From Atherinomorus stipes (taxonomy: Eukaryota > Chordata > Actinopteri > Atheriniformes > Atherinidae): a stretch of 64,000 nucleotides of DNA. The notes beneath the pieces are model-generated. The model made no database searches and had not been told where the DNA came from. It saw only the letters and a program-made list of their open reading frames with translations. Shown here piece after piece: positions 13,710 to 25,410 of this stretch. The position numbers were made by a program, and so were the translations under genes. Where the stretch lies: the NCBI GenBank assembly GCA_023101725.1, contig JALJCO010003102.1, positions 1 to 64,000 of the forward strand. The letters run 5' to 3'. Within the stretch, counting starts at the first letter, position 1, and every line of letters begins with the position of its first letter.

Positions 13710-14570
13710 ATATGGTCTGCAGCAGAATAGCAAAATGGTGGGTTTTTTTTAGCCAGCTAACAGTAAGTCCCAACATTCAGTAAGGGAAATCCATTCATTG
13801 TGTATATGTTACTATGGCAGCAGAGCATTGAAATTTTTTATTTCCGGAACAGCACGCTGTGACGATATCCTAGCGCGTCCAATAGCAGAGGCCAATTGAG
13901 AAAACGCTTTGCCCATTTTAGTATTTTCTGTGAGTGACGACACACGTGACACAGCAAGGTGGCAATGGTGGGACACCCCCAACTGGCTTCACTTTCCCTT
14001 ATTCAGATGTGACTGGATACTATGTCCACGTTTTTTTTTTTTTTACAGTCTTTGGGTAATATTAATTAAATTTCAAAATAATTAGATAAAAGTACAAGTG
14101 AACCTTCTCAAATATTACTTAAATAAGAACACATTAATTTAAACAAGAAATATAATAACGTCTATTATTATTATTATTATTATTTCCTCATTTGTTGACA
14201 TCCCCCCAAAAATGACATCACATCACTTCAATTTCTTGATGCCAGTCTGAGAGTGATATGGAAATTCTAACTTGCTGCTGTAAAAGGACATAGCATCCCA
14301 GGAAAAAATTGTTGAGAGTTACAGTTTCTTACCCTCAGGATGCGGCAGGGCAATGACAGCTCAAGAAATATCCATAATGAATGCTAGTGTGTCATAAAGA
14401 TGAGTCGGGAACACACATTTTAGGGTCAGAATGTTATATAGGGCTACTTTAACTCTCAATGAAATTACATCAGCAAAAAGAGATCATAAAAAATAATTTA
14501 GTTCTGTTTGGCCATAAGTGGCAAGTAGTTAACTAAAGAAGTACTTATGGAAAACATTAACCCACCCAGC
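13710..14570. other. No gene; (ATT)n microsatellite at 14163-14184
   Basis: The interval 13790-14040 has a CpG-containing unique-looking block with no recognised function. Near 14438-14452 the sequence GGGCTACTTTAA could be the 3' end of another TTAAAG-type element, but no left end was found. Confidence 0.4.
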
Positions 14571-14800
14571 AAAATTTGGTTGAAAAGACATCATGTCCAT
14601 ATGTTGAAAATGTCGAAACAACATTTTGATTTGGTTGAAAAGTGAAAGGTGAAAAGCCGTCTTTCAATTAGATGTAGAAAAGACGTTTTTCAACGACTTT
14701 TCAACGTCTATTTTTAGGCTTATATACGGCTATGACAGATTTATTTAAAAAACAATGTTGAAATGATGTCTTGTGGTTGGTGGGAATGTTTTCAACTTAT
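14571..14800. repeat. Degenerate tandem repeats of GAAAAGACG / TTCAACGTC type
   Basis: Short words such as 'ggttgaaaagacatcatg', 'gaaaatgtcgaaacaac', 'ggttgaaaagtgaaaggtg', 'agaaaagacgtttttcaacg' and 'acttttcaacgtct' recur at irregular spacing in both orientations. This texture resembles a diverged fish minisatellite-like repeat. No gene is implied. Confidence 0.5.
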
Positions 14801-16426
14801 AAACTTAGATTTGGTCAGGATTACCTTGGTGGAAAAAACAAAGAGGCAACTGTTGGCAAAAACCTTTAGTGGAATCCAGTAATGGTGTCAGTGTTTCTGT
14901 GCAGTATCAGACAGACCAGCAGTTACTGCTACCATGTCAAGAGGACAGAAAATGGTGCCAAAAATAGTTCCTGTTTCCCCATTATTTTAGAATCATGTCT
15001 ATTATTTTGCTTTAGTGAGGTTATTATCCTGTTTGTGAACATGTGTATCCTTTCCTTGGGCTCATTCCTTTCATCCTCACGTGGCATCATTAACTCAGAC
15101 ATCCCTGGTGTAAAGCAGAGAGGAAAACTGAGTTCAAGTGAGAAACAGAAAGACCTTGCTGTCACTGTCCCACTGCTGCTTATGGAAGAAAGAGACTGCA
15201 CACTAGTCTTTATGGAATTTTACCAGGAAACCTGGAATGATGATCAGAAATGTCAAGCACCTCCTTTGATACTCTACCTGGCTTTAGGGCATACACAACA
15301 GGTTTTCTTTATGTGTTTGTTGCTTATTTAGTTGCTTGTCACTTACAATCAGTTGGGTATTTCATTAGTTTGTCATGCAAAAATGTTTTTGGGGATTGTT
15401 TAGAAAAGTCTAGATGCTTTAAAAAATACCTGGAAAATGTTTGTAATGACTATCAATCACCACAGCTACAGTACATCCATTTTTCAAGAATGGCAGTTTT
15501 GAGGGTCCTTTCCTCAATTTCCTGCATTTCCACCGTAATCTGGGGCTCAACAAAGTTTCCCCCTAAAACTGTCCTAGTAAGGATGTAAATCTTTTGAGAT
15601 CATTGGTTGATTTCAGAAATAAACATTCATGGTTCAGCATGTTTTGCATCGATTTTCAGCTTTCTGTCTTTATCTGTGTTCAGTGTTTACTTGCAACTTC
15701 AAGCTAGAAGATTCACTACAAGTGTAGTTGTTGCTCTTTGTAACTTCTTTCCAGATATGGATCATCAGTGTCATGACATATTTTAAAGAAACTTCCTGAT
15801 TAGTTATGCTTTCAAAGTATTGACATTGCCTGACATTTCTAGAGAAGACTTTGTCCATGTGCAAGAACAACTTGTCATGTAAGGACAAATATCCTGGAAC
15901 CAGTTTTATTTTGGATAAGAAGATAAAAGTATGAAGAGAAACAGACAAATCCCGGCTGAGGCAGACTCGGCCCCAATGTCAACAGCCTGACTGCTCCCAT
16001 GAGGAGATAGCCACACAAGTCATTGTGGTCAGACTCAAGGATCCAGTCTTCCACCACCAGACAATGAGTCAGAACTGCCATGGGAAGAGGCCATCGATCT
16101 AACTGTCCCATCAAGCTCCTCATACTGCACCCCAAAACAAGCTTTGTATAGAACTTTGTTGCAAATATTTCCACTTGGTGATAAAGATTATTGATATTTT
16201 ATCTCCCATGTATCCCTCATATGACCATAGTTATTATTACTACAGTGTATGTGTGTGTTATAGAGAGGCACATTATCATTTCCTTTCAATGTGTATCCCC
16301 TCTCTGATAAAATATTGCCCCACCCATCTGGCCATCTAATTGTAGCTTCACCACTGATCAAGCTATATTATTTCAATGTTGCATTCATATAATTTAAAAT
16401 ATTAACAAAAAAAAACAAAAGAAATC
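14801..16426. other. No gene recognised
   Basis: This interval contains the longest unconvincing frames of this part of the window, 14882-15331 (149 codons) and 15875-16174 minus (99 codons). Neither has a recognisable domain, signal peptide pattern or splice context, and both have shadow frames in other phases. Confidence 0.45.
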
Positions 16427-16765
16427 TTAAAGCAACCCTTACCAATGTTGCATTCTTACACTATTTTTTTAACAGCGTAAAATGCTATGAATGAGGTAGT
16501 GTAACTCTGAAATACAAGAGCGACCCACCATTAATCAAAATAAAATATTATTCCAATCTGTAAATATTCAATGAAAACTCCAACCAATCCTTGAAGTGGG
16601 GTGCACCTCTAGGATTGTCCAACGGACCTGCCCGTCAGACCTTTGCTTCTGCATTGGGAGGCAGAAGGAATGAGGGGGTGTGTCTTAGGAGTGAGGCGGG
16701 ACTGTTTATATTCAAATAATCTTGCTGTGCTTTCTGAAATGCAAGATCGGTAAGGGTTGCTGTAA
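16427..16765. mobile_element. TTAA-type non-autonomous DNA transposon, about 339 bp
   Basis: The left end reads TTAAAGCAACCCTTACC (from 16427). The inverse of the right end reads AGCAACCCTTACCGATCTTG (to 16761), and 22 of the 24 outer bases match. The right TTAA has decayed to GTAA (16762-16765). The interior is short and non-coding. It is one of several families in the window sharing a TTAA|AG boundary. Confidence 0.7.
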
Positions 16766-17119
16766 TGTACTTCTCTTCAGTTTAGCTGCCAGATCTTTGA
16801 ACACAATCTGTTAACCAATAACATTGAAGCCTCACACATGCAAAATGCAGGGATGTTTCTTTGTTTGTTTGTTTCCTTTGTAACCCCGACTAGCAATGAA
16901 TGTCTGTTGAGCATACAGAAATGCTTCTCTTTATTCAAACAAATACCCACCCCCCCCCAAAAAAAAAAAGAAAAGAAACACCTTTCACTAATTTCACTTA
17001 TCCCCATAGGTACTCGGATTGGTACTTGATATCAGCAAGTACTCAAATGCAAGTACTAATACTTGTATTTGGTCGGCAAAAAAGTGGTATCAGGACATCC
17101 CCAATAGTTACAGTATGTG
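16766..17119. other. No gene; poly-C/poly-A tract at 16948-16970
   Basis: A run of C followed by A lies at about 16950-16970. Small frames cross it in two phases and are compositional. Confidence 0.5.
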
Positions 17120-17254
17120 TGCTGTGTTATGTGCTTGGGTGTGTGAAGGCTTGTTTTTATCTTAATATGCATTTTTTTTATTGTCCTGTAAAGCACTTTG
17201 GGTTGCCTTTGGCAGGAGAAGCGTTTTATAATTACAGTTTGATTTGATTTGATT
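17120..17254 (+). mobile_element. 3' end of a non-LTR retroposon with (GATTT)n tail
   Basis: The motif 'cctgtaaagcactttgggttgcc' followed by 'ggcaggagaagcg' and 'ataattacagtttgatttgatt' matches a remembered fish LINE or SINE 3' end, including a short pentanucleotide tail at 17240-17254. The 5' boundary is uncertain. There is no coding sequence. Confidence 0.55.
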
Positions 17255-18252
17255 CATGAATGAAGATTTCACAGTGGACGAATTGGGCAGAAGTGACTTT
17301 GAGCTGCATGAACATTTCTTACAACTTTGGTCTGAACTGTAGAGGTGCCTTTCATGTTAATCACAGCCTTGATATAAACTAATACAGTACCACTAGCTGT
17401 TACCTTAAATGACATGCAGTACATGTCATGCAAAACAGTGAGTTTCAGTACAGAAGTAGATTATTTCTTGTTAAAACAAGCTATACTTTACTGACCTAAA
17501 GCTGATTCCTCAAGCTGAATCAGATGAAAGAAAAAGCCATAGACAAAGTCTGACAATTTTAAAATAATGAGGTGCACACACAAAAGAAGAGAAACAGTCA
17601 CGACACTCCAGATGTGCTTGACATACAGTACAGTTGTCAGCTTACTGTAGCGGGGCAGGGCCCGTAGAGACAAGAGTTTTACTGTCCTTGAGGGGCCCAA
17701 CAAAAGTTCAGACATAAACCTCAACATTTGTGGAGAGACCTTGAAATAGCAGCACACAGATGCTTCCCGTTCTAGCTGACAGTGGTCGTCAAGATCTGCC
17801 AGAAAGAATGTGGAAAAACTGCCCAAACCCAGGTGTGCAAAGTCTTTGGTGACTTACCCAAGAGGATTTAAGGGGTGTACATGGTGTCAAGATGGCTTTA
17901 GCAATGTATAAAATGAAGAGTTTAAGTACTTTTGTGTATTGAAAATGGTTTTATCTTTTTAATGGCTACAGTTTAAATAGTATTTCACTTTATGAAAGTG
18001 TAAAAAAAATGATTTTATGATTTTTTTCTTAAAAACTCATTTTTAAATTTCAGCTCTATAAACTCTACAAAAAGAGTTGCTCCTTCTGGGTCTATTCATG
18101 CACTTGATGCTTAACCCAGTTTTAGTTTCTTAAGCAGTCTTGTCAGCTGTATTTCTTGCTAAGTGCAGACAACTACTCAGACTTTCTTGAAACAAATTTA
18201 TATCTTTTAAAATTTTTAACTGTATTCCAGGAAATACAAGCAACTTGTTACA
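17255..18252. other. No gene recognised
   Basis: A minus-strand frame at 17488-17826 (112 codons) has no recognisable domain. The remainder is AT-rich unique-looking sequence. Confidence 0.5.
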
Positions 18253-18899
18253 TTAAAGGTTGAATATGGAACAATTTTATTAAAAGATATATATATTTTT
18301 TTAGAAAATGACATCTCCATGAGGCGTTTGGAGGGGTGCAGAATGAAAATACAGCAACTATATTTAGCCTGAAAGTAAATATAAAAATAATGTTAATGGG
18401 TTTGACAATGGCGTTATGTTTACAACAAGCCACTACAGGCTGCCATTGCGGGTTACCAAATACAATCTCTGTATGGGAACAGTATGTTTGGCACAGTTAG
18501 GCTGGTACTGGGAAAAATGGTGGAGTTGGCAAGTAAAGCAGCTGCTTCAGAGCCCTGGAGATGTCCGTCTCAGAAGAGGAGTGACCAAAAAATAGTGTAT
18601 ACTTAGGTGAAGACTACACTAAATGGACCCACATAAATGTTTTTCATGGCATCAAAACACAGAAATTGTGACTTTTCTCCAGATCTGTAAGCTAACTCGC
18701 TTGCTAACGTGGCTCACGTTAGCTGTCGTGAATTACTCCTCTGAATTACTTGTTGGGCATGGTGCAGGCTGTTGGTCACTTGCCGTATTGGCAGCAAGCC
18801 TGGCAACCATATAGCTGGAGTAGTTTTTCTGCCATTGCAGCTACAATCTAGACATATGTGATGTTGCCGTTCTGTTTATATTTCATATCCAACCTTTAA
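18253..18899. mobile_element. TTAA-bounded non-autonomous DNA transposon, 647 bp
   Basis: The left end reads TTAAAGGTTGAATATGGAA (18253). The inverse of the right end reads TTAAAGGTTGGATATGAAA (to 18899), so 17 of 19 terminal bases match. The interior has no transposase frame. The TTAA on both sides is a likely target duplication. Confidence 0.75.
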
Positions 18900-19031
18900 G
18901 AAAGGATTGGGATAAGCAAAACCTGATGGTGCAGTGTAATCTGTGCCTGCCTGTGAACAACCTAACAGCTGCGTCCAACGACTCAAACTCTAAACTAAAG
19001 AAACACCTTAAAGTAAGTCTTTTTTTTTTTT

Positions 19032-20165
19032 AAATCTCTGCCAAGGAGGTAATGTTTTCAGTAGCATTGGTTTGTCTGTCTGTCCACCTGTCTGTCAGCA
19101 ACTTTACGGAAAATGTACCGGATGGATTGACCTGAAATTTTCACCAGCTGTGTGCCGCAGCCCAAGGACAAACCCATTAAATTTTGGTGGTGATCTGGAT
19201 CACCTTTTGGATCCAGGAATTTTTTGAAGGATTCTTTATCATTGTGAGATCAGCCATGTTGGAAAGGCTGTCGATGAAGCGTGATTGCTCCCTTGTGGCA
19301 GAAGTGTGCAGCTGCGCTACTGAGCACATGATAGTCAGGACACAGAAATAAATTTAAAGAGGGAGAGAAGACTGTTGGACAGACTTCCAGCCAGTTGAAT
19401 ATGGTGAACTGTGTGTGTCTGTGAAAAACTGTAAGTAACTAGTTGTATTTCTGTCTGAACATGATGTTTATTTAGCCTTTAATGTTAATTAGCTGATTTG
19501 CTTATTCAGAAGTGTTCCTCCATTCACCATGTGCATTTTTATGCTATTAAGCTAGCTGAGCTGCAACATGCAAGTTACTGTAACTGTTAGCCTTGAACAC
19601 ATATGCATGTTTAGTCCTAACTGTAAGAGATTTATTAGTACTAATTAACACATTGAATGTGTTTATTTGCTGAATGAATGTTCCTCATGGCTTTGTATTT
19701 CTGCGTTTATAGACCACACTCACTTCCATCCAGGCATTCACCTTAACTAGCCTGGAATTTTTTCACCTGTTAGCCTGTCATTTGTTGCATTACTGTGCTG
19801 TTGTGAGAGTTGTAAGAGTGACCAGTAAAGACAGTTAACTGTACAAGTGGGTACTGTGTGTTCTGACCAACACCTCATGGTGAACATCAAACCTCCTTAC
19901 CAAGGCCTAAACAGTCTTGCATAAACATCACCCTAATAGGCCAAATTTGGGGAATTTTTGCATATAACTCCATACAAATGGCCTGACTTTTTGTTAAAAA
20001 AAAAATTAAAAGAATCTCAATGGTTTCTATAATATTTTGAAAGTTGATCCGGATCCAGAGAAAATTCCAGATACTATCATTTTTGGATCATAATGATCCA
20101 GAACAAACAAAAAAAGGGAGTCGAGCTGATTGGCGGAGGTTGGTGCTTTCCGAGTGCTTTAGTAT
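19032..20165. mobile_element. Dispersed repeat with CTGCCAAGGAGG / TGGCGGAGG ends
   Basis: The left side begins 'ctctgccaaggaggtaatg' and continues through 'ggattgacctgaaattttcac' and 'ggtgatctggatcacc'. The right side ends 'tgattggcggaggttggtg' and 'tttccgagtgctttagta'. These are the paired ends of a well-known animal repeat type; the inverse of the right end begins with the same CTCCGCCA core. The middle (about 19260-19860) may be unrelated inserted or unique DNA. There is no coding frame. Confidence 0.42.
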
Positions 20166-20480
20166 TTACTGGGTTTGTTGGCTTCGCTTTTGCTTTTTAT
20201 TGCATATTTGACAGCTAAAGGAGCCTTTACATGATAAGAAATCTGCATGCCTCTCTCAGCCAAGATTGTGATCTGCTTTTAAGGTGGCATTAAGTAGTTT
20301 AGGTATAGTACTTTGTCACTTTATTACAGAAACAGAAATATAATCTGTACACTGTAATGAATATCAAAATAAATTTTGAGCAAATTGGTAATTGTTTAAT
20401 TTATTTTCAAATAATATTTAGCATTAATAGACTATGTTTTCCTGCAAGAGGAGCTGCTATTGCATAATGTGGCGTCTAAA
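20166..20480. other. No gene recognised
   Basis: This is AT-rich sequence without recognisable repeats. The run 'tttaaggtggcattaagtag' at about 20278-20298 could belong to a repeat but nothing supports it. Confidence 0.4.
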
Positions 20481-21474
20481 GCTACGTTCACACTGCAGGT
20501 CTTAATGCTCAATTCCGATTTTTTGTCAGATCCGATCTTTTTGTGTGGGTGTTCACATTACATTTCTAAATGTGGCCTGTCGCCGACTGCAATATGAACA
20601 GCTCATGCTTCTGAAGTGACACGCATGCTCAGTTAAACATGAATGACATCATGCACATAACGGTGGTCATGGAAACCAATGCAAACAAACATGGAGGTTA
20701 CCGGCATTGCGGACTCTCGTTGAAAGCGATTTGTGGCAGCAGTCGGTAAATGTATGAGCGGGTTATGTGACGACGGAGGAAGAAGACAAACGCATTTGTG
20801 ATGACGTCTGTGTGTTGAACAGTTGCTGCTAAATGTAGAAATAAACTCATATCACAGTGATCAGCTGATTACTGAGCGCGCGCGAGGGGGGCGTTATGCT
20901 GGAGAGAAGCTGCTTTATTTTAATTCTCCACATTCATCACTGCGGTTCTTTTCTCTACCTGCTGAGGTGAACGTGCCTTTCTAAGCCGGGCACATTTCAC
21001 ACACATCTTTCCTCTTCTGGCCTCATCCACAGCGACGCGTTTCCCCCGCGCGTGCACACCGTCTCACTCACCTTCACACACTGAGTTGCTGGACCACAAA
21101 AAAGTTTCCCCAACACTTTCATTAGTTTCCAGGTTGACGTTCAATCAGAGCCAGAAAAACATGATTTAACTGTTCAGTCCATTGTTTACATTCCGTTTCT
21201 GTCTCATCTGGTGCAGAAATAAGGACGTCCATCTCGATCTCAGAGAAGAGGTCGGATAAAATGCGACATGCCCGTACAGACTGCAGTCGTTTCAACACAG
21301 ATCGGATATGTATCCGATTTAATACCACATTTGAAAGTGGCCTGAATCCGATCCAGAAATATCAGATTCAATGCGACTTGCGCTGTTCACACAGTCAGAG
21401 GCAGATCGGATATGGGTCACATTTGAGCGAAAAGATCGGATTCAGGTCGCATTTAGCTGCAGTGTGAACGTAGC
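20481..21474. mobile_element. Non-autonomous DNA transposon with perfect 18-bp inverted ends
   Basis: GCTACGTTCACACTGCAG at 20481-20498 is repeated as its exact inverse at 21457-21474. Sub-terminal 'tccgatctttttgtg' and 'gatcggattcagg' are also related. TAA flanks both ends, which fits the 3-bp TWA target duplication of PIF/Harbinger elements; this is inference. The 994-bp length and lack of a long frame imply non-autonomy. A minus-strand frame at 21122-21328 is only 68 codons. A related 5' fragment lies at 59561-59715. Confidence 0.8.
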
Positions 21475-21534
21475 CTAATAGACATAAATGCTGTTTAAGG
21501 ATAAGTATTTAAAGTATTTAGAATAGAGAATTAA

Positions 21535-21628
21535 GCAATGTAACGGAATACGCTACAAAATACATTTTTAAGTGGGTATTCAGTATTCTGTAACTAAATG
21601 CATTTAGGAAGTTTTCTCCCCAACACTG
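21535..21628 (-). mobile_element. hAT-type terminal fragment (CAGTGTTGGGG end)
   Basis: The inverse of 21535-21628 starts CAGTGTTGGGGAGAAAAC and includes repeated 'gttacagaatact' and 'gcgtattccgttac' words, the texture of the widespread hAT-type end in fish. Only one end is visible. Confidence 0.5.
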
Positions 21629-21639
21629 TTCACACACAG

Positions 21640-22810
21640 ACATTTTTAAGTTTTTTTTTTTTTGCTGTGCTCTCGAACGCTAAATTTAACCACTTCTTGT
21701 AAGAAGACCCATCGTTTGGTACCAAAAAAAAAGCTCCCATGCGGATTGCAACCAAAAACACATTTTATTCCAACTTTGAAGAGCTGAAAAAGCGAGAAAA
21801 AAAAAAAAAAAAAAGCTTTTCTTCTGAAACCTGGAGCAACATGTTTTTTAGCTGATGGCTGCCTGTCTCAGAGAAAGTCTGCTTTTAATGACCTCCGGCT
21901 GGCTGATCACTTCCTCCGGTGACAGTTGCAGGTTGGTGATTCTTAGATGAAGTGGCTAACTATGACGTCACATAGGTGGCCAAAAATCTTTGTTTTACAA
22001 GGTTGGGAGGGGGGCTATATCTTTGAGAAATTTATTCAGAAGGAATACACTGACATGCCTTAAAGGATAGCTTTCTTTTTTTTTCAACCTGGACCTTATT
22101 TCTAGGAGTATTTATGTGCATTTACTCACAGGTAAAGTTTCTGCATCACTTTGAGTCCTTCGGAAGATATTACTGTACGTTAAGTCGCCCTTCTGTGTAC
22201 ATCAGTGAATGGCAGAGACGAGGCAGTCACAAGACATTATCTGCAATAAAACTCCTTCATTTCATCAGTCCTTGAAGTTGAAAGAACAAACGAATGAGTA
22301 CTATTGTCCTGTGAGTCCAGAGATCGCGTTTTTTTGTTGTATGGGTAGCGAGCTGCTCTTCTCAGCTGTACTACAGAAGTGTGCATTATGAATGCACGGC
22401 CCTGAAAAGTGTGCTGAACACCCTGAATAAAACTAACAGAAAGCTAATCTGGACTCACAGGACAATAGTGCTTGTACGTTTGTTTATTCGACTTAAAGTA
22501 TTGGCGAAAATCAAGGAGTTTTGGTGCAGATAATGTCTTAGATAGTGGCTGCCCCTTCTCCGCCATTATGCTGGATGTGCACCGAAGGGCGATTGAATGC
22601 AATATCTTCCGAAGGACTCAAAGTGATGCAGAAATCTTAACCGGTGAGTAAATGCACATATATACTTCTAGAAGGTGCAGGTGGAAAAAAAGGAAAGTTA
22701 TCCTTTAATGATGCAAAATAGCAATTTGAGGATGATTTTGATAAGGAACTAATATTATAGCATGGTAAAAAGCTCTAAAAAGTTTATTGTTCCTGACATA
22801 GCTCCTTTAA
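21640..22810 (-). mobile_element. Decayed copy of the TTAAAGGAGC element, interrupted by a foldback element
   Basis: Positions 21700-21960, read on the minus strand, match the interior of 62640-62860: shared landmarks are 'tctctgagacaggcagccat', 'tttcagaagaaa', 'cgcatgggag' and 'aagaagtggtta'. The right boundary at 22793-22810 reads CATAGCTCCTTTAA, the inverse of a TTAAAGGAGC end. The 649-bp foldback element lies in between, so I infer nested insertion. The homologous frame is broken here by a stop and a long A tract at 21798-21816. The left limit is uncertain. Confidence 0.5.
22060..22708. mobile_element. Foldback DNA transposon with about 260-bp inverted arms
   Basis: The left arm (22060-22321) and right arm (22448-22708) are inverse copies along nearly their whole length, at roughly 75-80% identity by eye, around a 126-bp loop. 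Matching landmarks are 'ttaaaggata', 'tgcatcactttgagtccttc', 'aaggagttt' with 'gcagataatgtctt', and 'ctggactcacaggacaatag'. TTAA flanks both sides. No protein is encoded. Elements of this structure are mobilised by a related transposase in trans. Confidence 0.85.
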
Positions 22811-24498
22811 AGGCTTGAATACCCCAGAAGAACCACCCCATCAATACTGTATAAGTTTCTAAACATCTGTAAAATAGCTCTCTCTAAATGGCAGTTCTAA
22901 TGTCGAAAAACAAAAGCAAATAGAGGAATGTACAAACAGTGAAGTTTGTGTTTACTGACCTTATATGCGACAGTGGAATTACAATGTAATTGGGACTCAT
23001 CTGTCAGCGCCTTGACGATATTTTGTCCTTCGGGGATCTCCCAGGCCCCCATAAATCTCAGAAAGTCCTCAGAACTGTTTGACCTGAAAGCTGCTGAAGT
23101 CTTTTTCATTCATCCATTCACCCCCCCCCCCCCCCCCCCCCTCTACACACACACACACTCGCTTATGACAACAGAACTGCCATGCTAAACATGGACCTGC
23201 CATCTGCAACAACTTTTCTTGTCCTGCCCAGAGGTGTTTTGTTATGCAAAGAGGGGATTGAACAGAAAACCCTGCATTTAGTGGAAAATCAACTCTAGCT
23301 CCTGAGCCACCATATCAAGAAGAAATCAACTAGTATTTTCCTTACTCAAGACACATTATTTGACTTTGCTGTTTCACAAGAGCACACACGTCTCACAGCT
23401 ATTGTAGGCAAATGGAATAAGCTTGGACCCCTTCATTAGCTCCTGTAGCCCTGTACTTCTGGAAGCTCCTCAGTGTTGGCTCAGCCTTTACAGTATAACA
23501 GAACCTTTTAAATGCATCTTCCCGTTGTTGACCCTTCAATGTTTTACTGGTGTCTAGAAGTGGTTATATAGTTTAAGTTTCAATAGACGGATGAGAAGAG
23601 ATAGTGTTTTCTGGCTTGTCAATGCTCTCTGGGCATATGGGTTAATAGAAAAATAAGAGGGAGGCATATCTGAAGAGGTGTATGAAGTTAACAGTCAGTC
23701 ATGTGATCTGAATTGAGTGCTGCATGTTTAAAATTGGTACTAATACCAAGTCTGCATAGTTCTTTACTTGATATCAAAACCTACCGATGATGTCCAAGAA
23801 AACCTCAAAGATGATCTTTTCCTCAAAGAACTCGGAGAAAATTGTTCATCTCAGATTGTGTCCAGCGTGAGCATCTGCACATCTGTATGAGCTGAAGTAC
23901 CAGTCAAAGTAGCAGATATACAGTTATGTGATGTGGGGCTGCCAGATGCAGTGCAACTGGTGAAAGTTTACCAAATGGAAACTGCAACAGTCAACAAACT
24001 GCAGAAGAGGGCAGTGTGGCTATCCCAAGTGACAGTGACATGTACAGTGTACATTGTATATACAGAATTAATCAGATTTCTAGGTCACTTTTGGAACTGT
24101 AAAAAGGAAATCATATTGCATGTGTACTAGCCACAATAAGTTTGTTTTTCCTCATTTTAAAAAAAAATTTTTTTTTTTATTATCTTTTATTTCTGCCTAC
24201 ATTTTAATCAATTTTTTTTTGATTGTGGCAACTGTACAAATTAGAGTTAATATGTGTGCACAAAAGTCCTCATGGATTAATTGAAATGTGCACACACATC
24301 AATCAAAATGAGCAAATTCATTTGTTCTGTGTGCAGCCACTTAAAGGCTTCATACTAAGCATTCATTCTGCTTTTGATAAAAAAAAAAGAAAAAAAAAGG
24401 TTTGGGTCTGTTAGAGGGCAAAAAACAGAAGTTATATATTTTAACTCTATTTTAAGAGTGAACTTAGATTTGCTGCATGGGTTCCTGGTGTGTGGTCC
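22811..24498. other. No gene; poly-C run and CA repeat
   Basis: A run of 21 C at 23121-23141 is followed by (CA)n at about 23145-23158. The block 23220-23320 has a retroposon-like texture but no match I can support. A (T)n/(A)n tract lies at 24160-24180. Confidence 0.45.
23121..23158. repeat. Poly-C (21 nt) and (CA)n
   Basis: Twenty-one consecutive C are followed by CTCTA and then (CA)n. Length is likely to be polymorphic or misread. Confidence 0.9.
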
Positions 24499-24570
24499 AT
24501 ATACATACATACATACATATATATATATATGTATATATACATATTGTATACACATACATACAGACATACA
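24499..24570. repeat. (CATA)n/(TA)n compound microsatellite
   Basis: CATA and TA units alternate up to the TA dinucleotide at 24571-24572, where the Tc1 relic begins. TA is the obligatory target of Tc1/mariner elements. Confidence 0.9.
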
Positions 24571-24799
24571 TACAGCTGTTTGAAAAAGTTCTTGCCCCCA
24601 TCCTAATTTCTTACCTTTTTGCATGTTAGTCACATTTTAATGTTTCAGATCATCAAACATATTTAATTGTGAGACAAAGATAACACAAGTAAACAGAAAA
24701 TGCAGTTTTTAAATGAAGATTTTTACTTTTAAGGGGAAAAAAAAATCCAAACTTAAATGTCCCTGCGTAAAAAAGTGATTGCCCCATAAACCTAATAAC

Positions 24800-25410
24800 T
24801 GGTTGGGCCACCCTGAGCAGCAACAACTGCAATCAACTGGTAATGAATCTTTTACAGCACTGTGGAGGAATTTTTTTCCACTCATCTTTGCAGAATTGTT
24901 GTAATTCAGCCACATTGGAGGGTTTTCCAGCATGAACCGCCTTTTTAAGGTCATGCCACAGCATCTCATTTGGATTCAGGTCAGGACTTTGACTAGGCCA
25001 CTCCAAAAGTCTTCATTTTGTTTTTCTTAAGCCATTCAGAGGTGGGCTTGCTGGTGTGTTTTGGATCATTGTCCTGCTGCAGAACCCAAGTGCGCTTCAG
25101 CTTAAAGTCACGAACAGATGGCTGGACATTCTCCTTCAAGATTTTTGGTAGACAGCAGAGTTCATGGTTCCATTTACCACAGCAAGTCTTCCAGGTCCTG
25201 AAGCAGCAAAACAGCCCTAAACAATCACACTAAAACCACCATATTTTACTTTTGGTATGATGTTTCTTTTCTGAAATGCCATGTTACTTTTACGCCAGAT
25301 GTAATGGGGCCTACACGTTCCAAAAAGTTCAACTTTTGTCTCTTCAGTCCACAGAGTATTTTCCCAAAAGTCTTTGGGATCATCAAAATGCTTTGTGGGG
25401 GACCATCAAA
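24800..25410 (-). pseudogene. Tc1-type DD34E transposase, C-terminal part, broken
   Basis: The minus strand encodes, in order, a block around residues read as GLKRQKLNFLERVGPIT (about 25300-25360), the catalytic-domain motif WVLQQDNDPKHT (about 25050-25085) with the second catalytic Asp, and SPDLNPNEMLWHDL (about 24955-24995) with the catalytic Glu. These sit in more than one frame: there is a frameshift between KKNKMKT and the following WPSQS block, and an in-frame stop follows KRFITS. The N-terminal paired-type DNA-binding domain is absent. The product would catalyse cut-and-paste transposition at TA sites, but this copy cannot. Confidence 0.85.

Noticed and set aside
14882..15331. 149-codon frame, plus strand
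   Set aside because: No domain or composition typical of a fish exon, with a 90-codon antisense shadow (14929-15201); consistent with chance in a long region.
15875..16174. 99-codon minus frame with DRWPLPMAVLTHCLVVEDW
   Set aside because: I could not match it to any family and there are no splice signals that define an exon; it may be a decayed repeat.
23220..23320. Retroposon- or tRNA-like texture ('gattgaacagaaaacc')
   Set aside because: Could not be aligned to a tRNA fold or a known retroposon with confidence.
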